This document shows positions 29,610 through 38,689 of a stretch of 64,000 bases of DNA, in pieces. The stretch's first letter is position 1. Each line of letters starts with the position of its first letter. The stretch covers positions 124,001 through 188,000 of the forward strand of contig CAWFGU010000001.1 of the NCBI GenBank assembly GCA_963815505.1, given 5' to 3'. Under the pieces are notes generated by a model. The model did no database searches and was not told the origin of the DNA. It saw only the letters and a program-made list of their open reading frames with translations. Made by a program: the position numbers and the translations under genes. This DNA is from CAXBBB01 sp963815505. Lineage in GTDB: Bacteria; Bacteroidota; Rhodothermia; Rhodothermales; BA12.

Positions 29610-30950
29610 TTAGCGCATCGAGCCGTCAGGCGTTTCGGTCAGGCCGGGCGTGCGGTCGAGAAACTCCTGGTAGAGCGCGATCTGGCGGCTCGTCATCGGC
29701 ATGCGATAGCCCTGAATGAATACCTCGGACACATCGGTCGCAGTCTCGAATGGATCGCCATCGGAGAGGAAGAACGTAGCGTCCTTACCGACTTCGAGCG
29801 ATCCGGCACGGTCGTCGATGCCCAGGATTTGCGCGGCTCCGAGCGTGACGGCGTAGAGGGCGTCGTCGCGGCTCAGTCCGTAGGCAGCGGCGAATCCGGC
29901 ATGGTAGGGCAGGTTGCGGTAGTTGCCGTTTCCGTCCATCGAGCGGATGGCGATGCGGACGCCTGCCTGGGCGAGCAGCCCGGGGTTGGCGTAGGCTTTG
30001 TCGTAGCGGTCGCTGTCGCGCGTCGGCACCTCGAGGACGGGGCCAACGAGGCACGGCACGCCCGCCTGTGCGATTTGATCGGCGACGCGCCAACCTTCCA
30101 TGCAGCCTGCCAGAATCGTCTGGCTCGTCAGACCGCGCTCCTCGGCCCACTCGATCGCCTTGACGATGTCGGACGCCCGATTGACTTCGATCATCAGCCG
30201 CGCCGCGCCGCTTACGACGGGCGCCAGAGCCTCCAGTTCGGGGACGAACTGAGTAGGCCGGTCAGCTCCTGCAGCTATGCGCGCCGAGTCGATCTTGGCG
30301 TAGCGCTCGGCTTTGTCCCACAGGTCGTTCAGTTCTTTGGCGGCCTCTTTGTCGGCCTTGGCGATGTCTTCTTCGCTACGGCTATCCCACCAGCCCCGGC
30401 GGCCACTGGAAGGAAACTGCATCGTCTGCATCCGAGCGTCCGGCGCGGCGAGCATCTGCTCGGGCGTATACCCGTGCAGGTTGATGACGGCGGCCTCTCC
30501 CGGAAGCAGTCCGCCCGAAGGCATCGTCAGCGTCGTCGTCACGCCCGAAACGCGGGTGACGGGAATCCAGACCGAGTTGGGATTGACAGCCGTCAGTGCC
30601 TTGACTTGAGGGTTGAGGCTGCCGATCTCGTCGTAGTCGCGCGTCCGAGCGTCGCTGTTGACTTCGACCAAACCGATCTGAGTGCCGCTGTCGATCAGTC
30701 CGGGATAGACGCTTCGCCCGGCACAGTCGACGACTTTGGCGCCTGACGGAGCCGCAACGCCTACTCCCATCTGGGCGATCTTGCCACCCTCGACGACGAT
30801 CGTCGCGCCCTCGACGACGCCGCCGCTGACCGTGACGGCGCGGCAGTTGGTCAGCGCGAACGGGCCGGCTTCGGCTTTCTGAACGGGATCCTGCGCGCGG
30901 GCCGGGAGGGCGAGAGCGAGCAGCGTGAGAGCAAGGAGCGAGCGCTTCAT
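29610..30950 (-). CDS. Secreted amidohydrolase-superfamily protein lacking the HxH motif
   Basis: 446 residues, ATG 30950, signal peptide ending PARA-Q. The composite beta-sandwich (NCRAVTVSGGVVEGATIVVEGGKIAQMG), TIM-barrel and C-terminal strand elements (GSLEVGKDATFFLSDGDPFE) are those of imidazolonepropionase-like amidohydrolases. At the end of the first barrel strand, where active members have DxHxH, it reads YPGLIDSGTQIGLVEV. The remaining ligand positions are also unclear (FAAAYGLSRDDAL). It is the third gene of a same-strand set and probably non-catalytic or a partner of the active paralogue. Confidence 0.85.
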   Translation of the reverse strand: MKRSLLALTLLALALPARAQDPVQKAEAGPFALTNCRAVTVSGGVVEGATIVVEGGKIAQMGVGVAAPSGAKVVDCAGRSVYPGLIDSGTQIGLVEVNSDARTRDYDEIGSLNPQVKALTAVNPNSVWIPVTRVSGVTTTLTMPSGGLLPGEAAVINLHGYTPEQMLAAPDARMQTMQFPSSGRRGWWDSRSEEDIAKADKEAAKELNDLWDKAERYAKIDSARIAAGADRPTQFVPELEALAPVVSGAARLMIEVNRASDIVKAIEWAEERGLTSQTILAGCMEGWRVADQIAQAGVPCLVGPVLEVPTRDSDRYDKAYANPGLLAQAGVRIAIRSMDGNGNYRNLPYHAGFAAAYGLSRDDALYAVTLGAAQILGIDDRAGSLEVGKDATFFLSDGDPFETATDVSEVFIQGYRMPMTSRQIALYQEFLDRTPGLTETPDGSMR

Positions 30951-31013
30951 GGGTTCTGTGGTATATCGCGCGGCCAGCAGCCGTGACGATCTCTGAGCGG
31001 TGGAGGCGGCCGG

Positions 31014-31055
31014 GTCACCCCTCCGCCCTTCGGGCACCTCCCCTCGCCGAGGGAA
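31014..31055. repeat. Half-copy of the 112-bp inverted-repeat element
   Basis: The stretch from 31014 reads, on the minus strand, ...GAGGGGAGGTGCCCGAAGGGCGG..., closely matching one arm of the element at 42004-42115. It lies in the 119-bp gap between two amidohydrolase genes. Confidence 0.55.
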
Positions 31056-31069
31056 GAAAGGCACCCAGA

Positions 31070-32458
31070 TTAGCGGATGGCGGCGGCTTCGCGGGCGAAG
31101 GCTTCGAGTTCGTAGACACCGGTCATGCAGGCGTCGTCGTGCGTGTGCGCCGAGAGGGTGGCCGTACCGACTTCCTCGTCGGGGTCGACGTAGAAACGCA
31201 CGTCGTCGGGGTCGGCGGCGTCGTCGAAGTAGACGAGTCCGTCGACGATCGTCACGCGCGGACGAGCGTAGATCGAGAGCGGATGGTTCTCGAAGATGGC
31301 GATGTCCCCGTCCTTGCCGACTTCGAGACTGCCCACCCTGCCGTCGATGCCCAGTTGCTTAGCCGGGTTGATCGTGATCATCGCGAGAGCTTCGTCGTCA
31401 GTCAGTTTGCCGTATTTCTGACTCTTGGCGGCCTCGTGATAGAGGTGGCGGATGAGTTCGCCGCTGTCCGAGTTGATGCTCGTCGTGACGCCGTTGCGCG
31501 TCAGGATGGCAGCATTGTAGGCGGTCGAGTAGTAGACCTCGAACTTGTAGGCCCACCAGTCCGAGAAGATCGACGCTCCGGCGCCCCAGGCAGCCAGTTC
31601 GGGGGCGACCTTGAACGCCTCGTTGGCGTGCTGGAACGTCAGGTTCTCGATGCCGAAGTCCGAAAAGACGCGCATCAGCATCAGGATCTCGTCCGATCGG
31701 TAGCTGTGACAGTGCACGAGGACCTCACCTGCGAGGATGTCTTCGAGCGTTTCGAGCCGCAAGTCGTAGGCCGGAGGATGCAGACGGTCGCCACGGGCAG
31801 CGGAGGCTTTGTCCTCGGCGTAGCGCTGAGCGCGCGTGAACGCCTCGCGGATGACCATCTCAACGCCCATTCGGGTCGACGGATGGATGTCGTTTCCGCC
31901 ACCGTGAACGCGCGTCGGGTTCTCGCCGAGCGCGAACTTGATCGTGCGCGGCGCACCTTCCAAACGCATCGCATCCGGGTCGGCGAAGCCCCAGCGCAGC
32001 TTGACCGTCTCGTTCTGACCGCCGATCGGGTTGGCCGATCCGTGCATGATGTGCGCGCTCGTGACACCGCCCGCCAGGGCGCGGTAGATGGTCATGTCGA
32101 ACGGGTCGAGAACGTCTTCGATACTGACCTCGGCCGAGATCGGAACGGTCGCCTCGTTGACGCTGCTCGTGGCGGCGTGCGAGTGCGCGTCGATGATGCC
32201 GGGCATGACGAATCGGCCCGTCGCGTCGACGGTACGGGCGCCGCGCGGAGCATTTAGACCGCTACCGATGCGCGTGATCTTGCCGTTCTCGACCAGCACA
32301 TCGGTGTTTTCCATGGTGCCGTTGGTGACGGTCAGGACTGTCCCGCCGCGTACGAGGACCGAGCCGGTCGGCGCGGTCCCGTCAAACGGTTTGGGTTCCA
32401 TCATCTGCGCCTGCGCCGCGAACGGCAGGAGGAGCAGTAAGGCGAAGAGTCGAATCAT
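31070..32458 (-). CDS. Secreted metal-dependent amidohydrolase
   Basis: 462 residues, ATG 32458, signal peptide MIRLFALLLLLPFAAQAQ. The full metal site is present: VMPGIIDAHSHAATSS (HxH), VLVHCHSYRSDE (His), LTFQHANEAFK (His), SINSDSGEL (Asp). The N-terminal sandwich LVRGGTVLTVTNGTMENTDVLVENGKI and the C-terminal IDGRVGSLEVGKDGDIAIFENHP match imidazolonepropionase-like/prolidase-type periplasmic hydrolases. It probably cleaves a peptide or amide in the periplasm. It is flanked on both sides, same strand, by paralogues that lack the HxH. Confidence 0.9.
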   Translation of the reverse strand: MIRLFALLLLLPFAAQAQMMEPKPFDGTAPTGSVLVRGGTVLTVTNGTMENTDVLVENGKITRIGSGLNAPRGARTVDATGRFVMPGIIDAHSHAATSSVNEATVPISAEVSIEDVLDPFDMTIYRALAGGVTSAHIMHGSANPIGGQNETVKLRWGFADPDAMRLEGAPRTIKFALGENPTRVHGGGNDIHPSTRMGVEMVIREAFTRAQRYAEDKASAARGDRLHPPAYDLRLETLEDILAGEVLVHCHSYRSDEILMLMRVFSDFGIENLTFQHANEAFKVAPELAAWGAGASIFSDWWAYKFEVYYSTAYNAAILTRNGVTTSINSDSGELIRHLYHEAAKSQKYGKLTDDEALAMITINPAKQLGIDGRVGSLEVGKDGDIAIFENHPLSIYARPRVTIVDGLVYFDDAADPDDVRFYVDPDEEVGTATLSAHTHDDACMTGVYELEAFAREAAAIR

Positions 32459-32473
32459 AGTGCGGATGTGTAG

Positions 32474-32493
32474 GGGCGACTCGGGAGTCGCCC
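32474..32493. repeat. Dispersed palindrome, copy 1
   Basis: GGGCGACTC-GG-GAGTCGCCC, a perfect 9-bp stem with a 2-nt loop, preceded by TGTAG. It belongs to the palindrome family also found at seven other intergenic sites between 40.4 and 54.2 kb. Confidence 0.8.
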
Positions 32494-32508
32494 ATGCGGT
32501 AAAGCCAG

Positions 32509-32540
32509 GAGATCGCCACGACCTGCGGCTCGCGATGACA
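32509..32540. repeat. Possible second dispersed intergenic repeat
   Basis: GGAGATCGCC...CGCGATGACA, with ATCGC (32512-32516) and GCGAT (32532-32536) as inverted ends. It resembles the GAGATTGC...GCAATGACA type of dispersed element known from many environmental genomes. It is the only copy I noticed in the window. Confidence 0.4.
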
Positions 32541-32599
32541 AAGTAAAGAGGACGGAGATCGGCTGACATGGCGTAGCGAAGCACGGAGCGAGAGCCTCG

Positions 32600-34273
32600 T
32601 CAGTTGGGGACGCGCGTGGCAGCGAAGGGGAACGAGCCGAGCTGCGGAACCTCGACGGTGCCTTCGTAGGTGTCGGCGGTGAGGGTACCGGTGAGCGACA
32701 AGCGGCCGAACTGCGGAGCAGTGAAGACAACCGTGAGCTGGTCGCCTTCGAGGCGTGCTTCGTCGACCTCGGCCGGAGCGGTGAACTGCGGGCTGCTGAC
32801 CGTTCCGGCGAGGGCGTCGATCGTTCCCGACAGCGTGAGGCGGCTGACCTGATCGCCCTGGGGCGTCGAAGCCACGATGTCCCACACGCCGACTGGGTCG
32901 AGCGTGCTATCAGGCTTGGCCGCGTCTTTCTTGGCGTCCATCTCGAAGACGCGTCCGTCGACGATCATCATACGCACGTCGGGCTTTTCTGCGAACGGCG
33001 ATCCTTGCGAGACGATCAGGTTGGCGATCTTGCCCCGCTCGACTGAGCCGAGCACGTCGGAGGCGCCGAGCAGAGCCGCAGCGTCGGTCGTCAGGGCGGC
33101 CAGAGCGTCGTCTTCGCTCAATCCGGCGGCGACCATTCGGCGCAGGTTCTTGGCGAGGTCGGCGGTTTTGACCTCTTCGGTCGCGAATCCGAATCTCAAA
33201 CCGGCGTCGTGCATCGTAGCGGGCAGCGCGTCGGCGCGGGCGATGGCGGCGCGTTTGCGGGCGAGCAGGTTGTCGCGCTCAGCGTCGACCCCAGCATAGT
33301 CGGGCGTGCGCGTCCCGGCGACGTAGGCGGCTGCCGTGCTGTCCTCTTTCATCGCCTTGGGCAATTCCATCGATAGAAACAGCGGGGCGCCCGAACGCGC
33401 GAGCGCGGCAGCGGCTACCTCGCCCCCTTTGAGTCCGGCGAGCATCAGAGTGAGGCCGAGTTCGTCGGACAGACGAATCGCGCGGAAGATCTCGTTGGCG
33501 TCGTCGACGTGGAAGAGCATCGGCTGATCGCCGTCGAGGACTGGGTAGAACGCTTCGTGTGCCGGATCGAAGGGTGCCCGTGCATTGCCGTTGGGTCCGG
33601 CTTCGAACGCGCCTCCGATGGCCTGGCGCCGCGACGCTTCCCTCGCATACTGCCGCATGACAGCCATGACACCCATCGGCGTGCTGGGATAGACACCCAA
33701 GGCACCGTCGAACTGCGCGAACTGAACCGTCTCACCTCGGACGACCATGTCCGATGGCGTGTCTCCGGCGAGGACAACGAGCGCGCCTTGCCCCGGCAGG
33801 AAGCGACCGCGCGGGACCACGTGTGCAGCACCGAATCCGGCGTCGCGCAGGGCCTTGACGCTGGTCTCGGACGGGTCGAGCATCATCCGAACGTCGCGCT
33901 GCGGCTGGATGCCGGCGCGGTCCGGCTCGGGCTGGCTGCGGCTCTCGGACTCTCCGCGATAGGCGCCGCGCTCCAACTCGGGGACTCCGGCATGACTGAG
34001 GCCGCTGATGAAGGCGGCGTAGACCGTGAGCGAGTCGCCGTCGATTACGTACGCGTCGTACGGCACAGTAGCACGCGTACCGACGGACTCGATCAACCCA
34101 TCGCGCACGACGACTGTCCCGCGTTCGATCACGTTACCGGGCGCCACGACGATGCGGGCGTTCCGGATCGCGACGACGTTGGTAATCGGGGCGATGGCGT
34201 CGACGTCCTGCGCGTGCAGCGGAATGGCGGCACACAGGAGCAGCAGGCTGGCGAGGGAGAAGCGGTGCAGCAT
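32600..34273 (-). CDS. Secreted amidohydrolase-like protein lacking the HxH motif
   Basis: 557 residues, ATG 34273, signal peptide ending PLHA-Q. The amidohydrolase sandwich (AIRNARIVVAPGNVIERGTVVVRDGLIESVG) and C-terminal GSVERGKIANLIVSQGSPF are clear, but the DxHxH position reads TVYAAFISGLSHAGVPE. It carries an extra C-terminal domain of about 110 residues (DPVGVWDIVASTPQGDQVSRLTLSGTID...GTVEVPQLG), a beta-rich lipocalin-like or autotransporter-passenger-like fold seen in related Bacteroidota proteins. First gene of the three-gene set; its start is divergent from the acyltransferase gene with a 97-bp shared promoter region. Confidence 0.85.
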   Translation of the reverse strand: MLHRFSLASLLLLCAAIPLHAQDVDAIAPITNVVAIRNARIVVAPGNVIERGTVVVRDGLIESVGTRATVPYDAYVIDGDSLTVYAAFISGLSHAGVPELERGAYRGESESRSQPEPDRAGIQPQRDVRMMLDPSETSVKALRDAGFGAAHVVPRGRFLPGQGALVVLAGDTPSDMVVRGETVQFAQFDGALGVYPSTPMGVMAVMRQYAREASRRQAIGGAFEAGPNGNARAPFDPAHEAFYPVLDGDQPMLFHVDDANEIFRAIRLSDELGLTLMLAGLKGGEVAAAALARSGAPLFLSMELPKAMKEDSTAAAYVAGTRTPDYAGVDAERDNLLARKRAAIARADALPATMHDAGLRFGFATEEVKTADLAKNLRRMVAAGLSEDDALAALTTDAAALLGASDVLGSVERGKIANLIVSQGSPFAEKPDVRMMIVDGRVFEMDAKKDAAKPDSTLDPVGVWDIVASTPQGDQVSRLTLSGTIDALAGTVSSPQFTAPAEVDEARLEGDQLTVVFTAPQFGRLSLTGTLTADTYEGTVEVPQLGSFPFAATRVPN

Positions 34274-34370
34274 TCGAGTCGGATGGGTTGGGGCGCATAA
34301 AGTTAGGCGCGCCGGGCGGGTTTGGAGAAGTGAGCCGAGAGAGTCGGGCCGCATCGCCTATTTTTCGCCC

Positions 34371-35159
34371 ATGATCTCGATCCGCGAAACCGCCGCTCTC
34401 ACCCGCACGATGGCGTCGCTGTCGGCCGAGACGGTCAAGGGTCGCTGGCTCACGCGCGGCACGACCGGCGACGAACGCTTTCGCTCTCAAGCCCAAGCGC
34501 AGCAGAGGTGCGCCGTTCGCTTCTGCCGCGCCTCTCGCATCCTCGTGGAAGTCGCCTCCCCACTTCCGGACACTCCCGGGCTGATCGTCAGCAACCATCT
34601 GGGCGCGTGGGACGGCTTCGCCTTCGCCGCCACGCACGCGATGGCGATCGCCGCAAAGGAAGAGGTCGACGGCTACCCCATCGTGGGGTCGATGACGCGA
34701 GCGTTCGGTGTGCTGCTGGTTCCGCGCGGACGGCCCACCGAGGCAGGCGGCTTCGTCGATCGCGTCCAGCAGCGGCTGCAGGCGGGCGTGCCCGTTCTCG
34801 TCTTCCCCGAGGGCACGACGGGCGACGGAACGGAGTTGCTGCCGTTCAAGACCGGCGCGTTCGAGTCCGTCGCCGACTCGCAGTGGCCGGTCCTTCCCGT
34901 CGCTCACCTGCCCATCGCCTGGGGCAAACGAGGTGCGCCCATAGACGCAGCGGTAATGGAACGCCTCGCCTGGGAACGCGGATTGCCGACGGCCACCCAC
35001 ATGCGCGACATCGCGGCCCATCTTCCGGTCACGATCCGCATCGCGGCAGGTGAACCGATTTCGTCCGAAGGCAAGAATCGGAAGCAACTGGCACGCGAGG
35101 CGCAGAAAGCAGTCGCCGGATTGGTCGAGCAGTTGAGAGCGGGCACCGAAGCCTCGTAA
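34371..35159 (+). CDS. 1-acylglycerol-3-phosphate acyltransferase-like (PlsC family)
   Basis: 262 residues, ATG 34371. Motif I is SNHLGAWDGF (HxxxxD), motif II region GVLLVPRGRP, motif III VFPEGTTGDG, motif IV VLPVAHLPIAWG. PlsC enzymes acylate lysophosphatidate at the inner membrane in phospholipid synthesis; short soluble members with this layout also acylate ornithine lipids or other lysolipids. No obvious N-terminal membrane helix. An internal Met (MASLSAE) could be the start instead. Confidence 0.85.
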   Translation: MISIRETAALTRTMASLSAETVKGRWLTRGTTGDERFRSQAQAQQRCAVRFCRASRILVEVASPLPDTPGLIVSNHLGAWDGFAFAATHAMAIAAKEEVDGYPIVGSMTRAFGVLLVPRGRPTEAGGFVDRVQQRLQAGVPVLVFPEGTTGDGTELLPFKTGAFESVADSQWPVLPVAHLPIAWGKRGAPIDAAVMERLAWERGLPTATHMRDIAAHLPVTIRIAAGEPISSEGKNRKQLAREAQKAVAGLVEQLRAGTEAS

Positions 35160-35289
35160 GCAGCGCCGTTCAGCACACGCCTGCACGGCGTAGGGCTGCA
35201 CTGTGACTGGGCGGATACGGCGCACGACCAATGGGACTTTGTCTGTTGCAACGAGTAATCAAGCACTATCACAGCTTGCCCTTTGCGCC

Positions 35290-36348
35290 ATGCCTCTCAC
35301 CGGACTGCACCACATCACCCTCGTCACCGCAGATGCTCGCGCTAACGTCGCCTTCTACCGCGACCTGCTCGGGCTCCGGTTGGTCAAGAAAACCGTCAAC
35401 TTCGACGATCCATCGGCCTACCACCTCTACTATGGCAACCCCGACGCGTCGCCGGGCAGCCTGATCACGTTTTTCGAGTGGAAGGGCGTCGGGCGTGGTA
35501 TGCCAGGCGTGGGCGGGACCCATCACGTCGCGCTGCGTGTCGCTGACGAAGCCGCTCTGCTCAAATGGAAACGCTATCTGAACGACCGCGACGTGAAGAC
35601 CTATGGCGTCTACGACCGGCGCTACTTCCGCTCGCTCTACTTCCGTGATCCCGAGGGGCAAACGATCGAACTCGCCACCGACGGACCCGGCTTCCTGGCC
35701 GACGGCGAACCCGCCCACTCGCTCGGCGAGACGCTCCAGGACGTACCGATTGAGTTTCGCAGCGACAGCCCGCGCGGCATCGCACTGGCCGACCGGACGC
35801 ACTCCGAACCCGTCCCAACGATCACGGACGACATGCAGCTCCGCACGGGGATGCACCACCTCACGGCAACGGCGAGCGACATCGGTGCCACCCACGCCTT
35901 CTTCCACGACCTGCTCGGCTTGCGGCGCGTCAAGCAGACCGGAAACTTCGACGGCCCCGACATGCCGCATCACTACTGGTCGACGGGCGACGGCGAGCCG
36001 GGGACGCTCGTCACCTACTTCGAGGCACCGCCCCACGCGCGGCGAGCACGCATCGGCGCTGGACAGACCCACCACTACGCGCTGTCGGTGGCGACCGATG
36101 ACGAACAACTCGAATTGCTCGACCGGTTGAGGTCGGCGGGACTGCGCGCTTCGCCGGTTCAGGACCGCGTCTACTTCCGTAGCGTCTACACCAGCGATCC
36201 GGACGGTCACATCGTCGAAATCGCCACGGCCGGACCGGGCTTCGCCGTAGACGAGGAGGCCGACGCGCTGGGCGAGCGGCTGACGCTTCCGCCGTGGCTC
36301 GAAGGGCAGCGGTCGCGTATCGAAAGCGGATTGACACCGTTCGCCTAA
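35290..36348 (+). CDS. VOC-family ring-cleaving dioxygenase (MhqO-like)
   Basis: 352 residues, ATG 35290. Two tandem vicinal-oxygen-chelate units: LTGLHHITLVTADARANVAFYRDLLGLRLVKKTVNFDD (1-38) and GMHHLTATASDIGATHAFFHDLLGLRRVKQTGNFDG (about 190-225), each with the metal His in the GxHH motif, plus GGTHHVALRV and QTHHYALSV and the Glu in QTIELAT and HIVEIAT. The family opens hydroquinone-type rings with Fe2+ or Mn2+. The next gene is an MhqD-type hydrolase, the usual partner in quinone detoxification. Confidence 0.9.
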   Translation: MPLTGLHHITLVTADARANVAFYRDLLGLRLVKKTVNFDDPSAYHLYYGNPDASPGSLITFFEWKGVGRGMPGVGGTHHVALRVADEAALLKWKRYLNDRDVKTYGVYDRRYFRSLYFRDPEGQTIELATDGPGFLADGEPAHSLGETLQDVPIEFRSDSPRGIALADRTHSEPVPTITDDMQLRTGMHHLTATASDIGATHAFFHDLLGLRRVKQTGNFDGPDMPHHYWSTGDGEPGTLVTYFEAPPHARRARIGAGQTHHYALSVATDDEQLELLDRLRSAGLRASPVQDRVYFRSVYTSDPDGHIVEIATAGPGFAVDEEADALGERLTLPPWLEGQRSRIESGLTPFA

Positions 36349-36397
36349 CACCGCTCGCCTGACGCCAATCGATCATCACCCAATCCGCACGGCAGAC

Positions 36398-36447
36398 GCC
36401 AGGGCTGTCGCCGCGCGCCCACCACAAGCGGCGGCGACAGCCCTGGC
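36398..36447. terminator. Perfect 17-bp hairpin
   Basis: GCCAGGGCTGTCGCCGC (36398-36414) pairs perfectly with GCGGCGACAGCCCTGGC (36431-36447) across a 16-nt loop, in the 206-bp gap between the dioxygenase and hydrolase genes. It may terminate or attenuate transcription, or be a dispersed palindrome. There is no U-run after it. Confidence 0.6.
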
Positions 36448-36554
36448 TATCGTGCACGTGTAAGCAGGCATCGGGTCCGCGCCTTCTCACGCTTTCCAAG
36501 ATGCCCACCCTTTCCTCTTCTCGCATCCCCTGATCCGGGGATTCTCTCAGCTCT

Positions 36555-37223
36555 ATGGCCGCACTTCCTCCCCGCACCCTCACCTCGGGCGCCAACCTAA
36601 CCGACGCCACATCGGCCATCGTCTTGCTCCACGGACGGGGAGCGGGCGGTCCGGGCATCCTCTCACTCGCCGACGCACTCGATCTCGGTCCGCGCTGGGC
36701 GGCCGTCGCGCCGCAGGCTCCATCCGAATTGGGCGGCTCGTGGTACCCGCACCGCTTCGTAGCCGACTTGGCGGACAACGAGCCCTGGCTAAGCCGAGCG
36801 CTGGCCCAAATCGCTGACACAATCGACGCCCTCCAGGTCCAGGGAATCGCATCGGACCGCGTCGTACTGGCAGGATTCAGTCAGGGCGCGTGCCTCGCCG
36901 CCGAGTTCGCGATCCGCAACGCGCGGCGGTGGGGCGGCGTGCTGGTGTTCAGCGGTGGCCTCATTGGCCCGCCCGGTACGCACTGGAAAGCCACCGGGTC
37001 GATGGCGCAGACACCGGTCCTGCTGGCCGGCAGCGACAACGATCCACACATTCCACTCGTCCGCGCCGAGGAGTCGGCTAGAGCGTTTTCGGCAGCTGGA
37101 GCAGCGGTCGAGACCGACTTCTATCGGGGGATGCAACACACCATTGCCCCTGGATCAATCCAAGCGGCAAGGAGGCTGCTGCAGACGGCGGAGTTGCATC
37201 CGAGTGTAACCGAGGAGTCCTAA
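36555..37223 (+). CDS. Carboxylesterase/phospholipase-like serine hydrolase (MhqD-like)
   Basis: 222 residues, alpha/beta hydrolase of the acyl-protein thioesterase/MhqD group. Oxyanion region IVLLHGRGAGGPGIL, nucleophile elbow LAGFSQGACLA (Ser), acid loop VLLAGSDNDPHIP (Asp) and GMQHTI (His). It probably hydrolyses the ester or thioester product made downstream of the ring-cleaving enzyme next door. 206 bp separate the two genes, with a strong hairpin between, so co-transcription may be partial. Confidence 0.88.
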   Translation: MAALPPRTLTSGANLTDATSAIVLLHGRGAGGPGILSLADALDLGPRWAAVAPQAPSELGGSWYPHRFVADLADNEPWLSRALAQIADTIDALQVQGIASDRVVLAGFSQGACLAAEFAIRNARRWGGVLVFSGGLIGPPGTHWKATGSMAQTPVLLAGSDNDPHIPLVRAEESARAFSAAGAAVETDFYRGMQHTIAPGSIQAARRLLQTAELHPSVTEES

Positions 37224-37371
37224 GTCAATGCGTCGCAAGGGTGTAGCACTGTTGACGTTTCGCGTACACCGAGAAGGAGGCGGACCTATCGAGGGGCGGC
37301 ATCTGTGAGACACTTCACGATTCGCGATGCCCTCTGGGCAGTCCACCCTCACCAAACCACGCCTCACCCTC

Positions 37372-37938
37372 ATGGCTAACATTCCCGTCGAAAAGAAATC
37401 AGGCTTCCCTTGGTGGCTCTTGCTGCTCGGCCTGCTCCTCCTCGGCCTGCTCGCTTTCTTCCTCTGGCCCAACGATGACGTCGACGAAGTCTACGAAGAC
37501 GAAGTGGTTCAGGTCGACCCCGTCGAACCGGTGAGTACCGGGCTCATCACGTCGTGGGCCGAACTGCAGAACGTCGCCGAGCGCCGCAACTTGGTCGGCC
37601 GCGAGGTCGCCATCGACGATCTCGTCGTCACCCGCGTTTCGGGCGACAGCACATTTTTCGTCGCTCCCGAGATGAACACCGAAGACCGCGACCGACTGTT
37701 CGTCGTGCTCCGCAATATGGGCGAAGACGAGCGAGGAGCGATGGGTCGCGACGGACGATACAACGTCGACGAGATGGACAAGATGACCCTCCGTGGCACC
37801 ATTATGAGCCTCAACCCGAGCGATCCCGACGCGTGGGCGCTCAACACTACGGATGCCGATATGGTGCGCGCCGGAAACGTCTACGTCGCCGCGAGCAACC
37901 TGATGTTCACCGACGAAGTGGGCGACATGGACATGTAG
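37372..37938 (+). CDS. Membrane-anchored OB-fold-like protein
   Basis: 188 residues from ATG 37372 (MANIPVEKKSGFPWW). One membrane helix (WLLLLGLLLLGLLAFFLW), then an acidic linker (NDDVDEVYEDEVVQVD) and a soluble domain: LVGREVAIDDLVVTRVSGDSTFFVAP, LFVVLR, YNVDEMDKMTLRGTIMSL, with the five-strand spacing of OB-fold/BOF-like periplasmic domains. Unknown ligand. It leads a same-strand set of four genes tied to envelope or stress functions. Confidence 0.7.
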   Translation: MANIPVEKKSGFPWWLLLLGLLLLGLLAFFLWPNDDVDEVYEDEVVQVDPVEPVSTGLITSWAELQNVAERRNLVGREVAIDDLVVTRVSGDSTFFVAPEMNTEDRDRLFVVLRNMGEDERGAMGRDGRYNVDEMDKMTLRGTIMSLNPSDPDAWALNTTDADMVRAGNVYVAASNLMFTDEVGDMDM

Positions 37939-38019
37939 AGAGCCAAGGGCGGCGCCAGCACCCTCCCTCCGACGCTGCCCTCGTTCTCCCTCCTTTATAC
38001 CAACCAGACAACTAGCCCC

Positions 38020-38619
38020 ATGGCACACGTAAAACTCTCCGACACCCACGACTACGACTTGGTCTATGACGACCAGGACATCCGCGGCTGGGAAGTCCGC
38101 GACGGCGCTGGCGCCGTCATCGGCAAAGTCGACGACATGATCGTCGATACCGATCGCGAAATCGTCGACATCGTTCGCCTCGAGAACGGTCAGGAGCTCG
38201 CCGCTCGCGACCTCTACATCGGCGACGGCGTCGTCTACGCCGAGTCGGTCACGGCCGGACACGACGGTGGCGAAGTCCGCGTCTACAACGATGTCGGCCA
38301 AGTCACGCGCCGCGTCGACATCGACGACGAAGACCACGCCGAATTCCAGACCCACTACGGCACCACGTTCGCAGACACGGGCAAGGACTACGAGTACTAC
38401 CAGCCCGCGTACGACTTCGGTTACCAGCAGGCACGTACGAACACGTACGCCAAGCATGACTTCGACGCTGCCGAGTCTGGCCTGCGCACCGATTATTCGG
38501 CGCAGTACCCGACGGGTAGCTACGACGACCATCGCGACGCTATCCGGTTTGGCTTCGACCGCTACCAGAGCCGCCGCGGCGCGATGCCATCGCAGAACCT
38601 GAATCAGACCAAAATCTGA
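38020..38619 (+). CDS. PRC-barrel protein with Tyr-rich C-terminal module
   Basis: 199 residues. Residues about 10-75 form a PRC-barrel (DLVYDDQDIRGWEVRDGAGAVIGKVDDMIVDTDREIVDIVRL), a small domain found in RNA-processing and membrane stress proteins. The C-terminal 75 residues (THYGTTFADTGKDYEYYQPAYDFGYQQA...DAIRFGF) match the C-terminal part of the protein encoded at 39304-40371. Cytoplasmic. The family is common in desiccation- and radiation-tolerant bacteria. Confidence 0.85.
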   Translation: MAHVKLSDTHDYDLVYDDQDIRGWEVRDGAGAVIGKVDDMIVDTDREIVDIVRLENGQELAARDLYIGDGVVYAESVTAGHDGGEVRVYNDVGQVTRRVDIDDEDHAEFQTHYGTTFADTGKDYEYYQPAYDFGYQQARTNTYAKHDFDAAESGLRTDYSAQYPTGSYDDHRDAIRFGFDRYQSRRGAMPSQNLNQTKI

Positions 38620-38689
38620 TCTGCTCCGCCGTCCCTCGCTGGCCGCGTCCCGTATGGATCGGCACCCCTTCTCTCTCTTCCTCTCTTTG

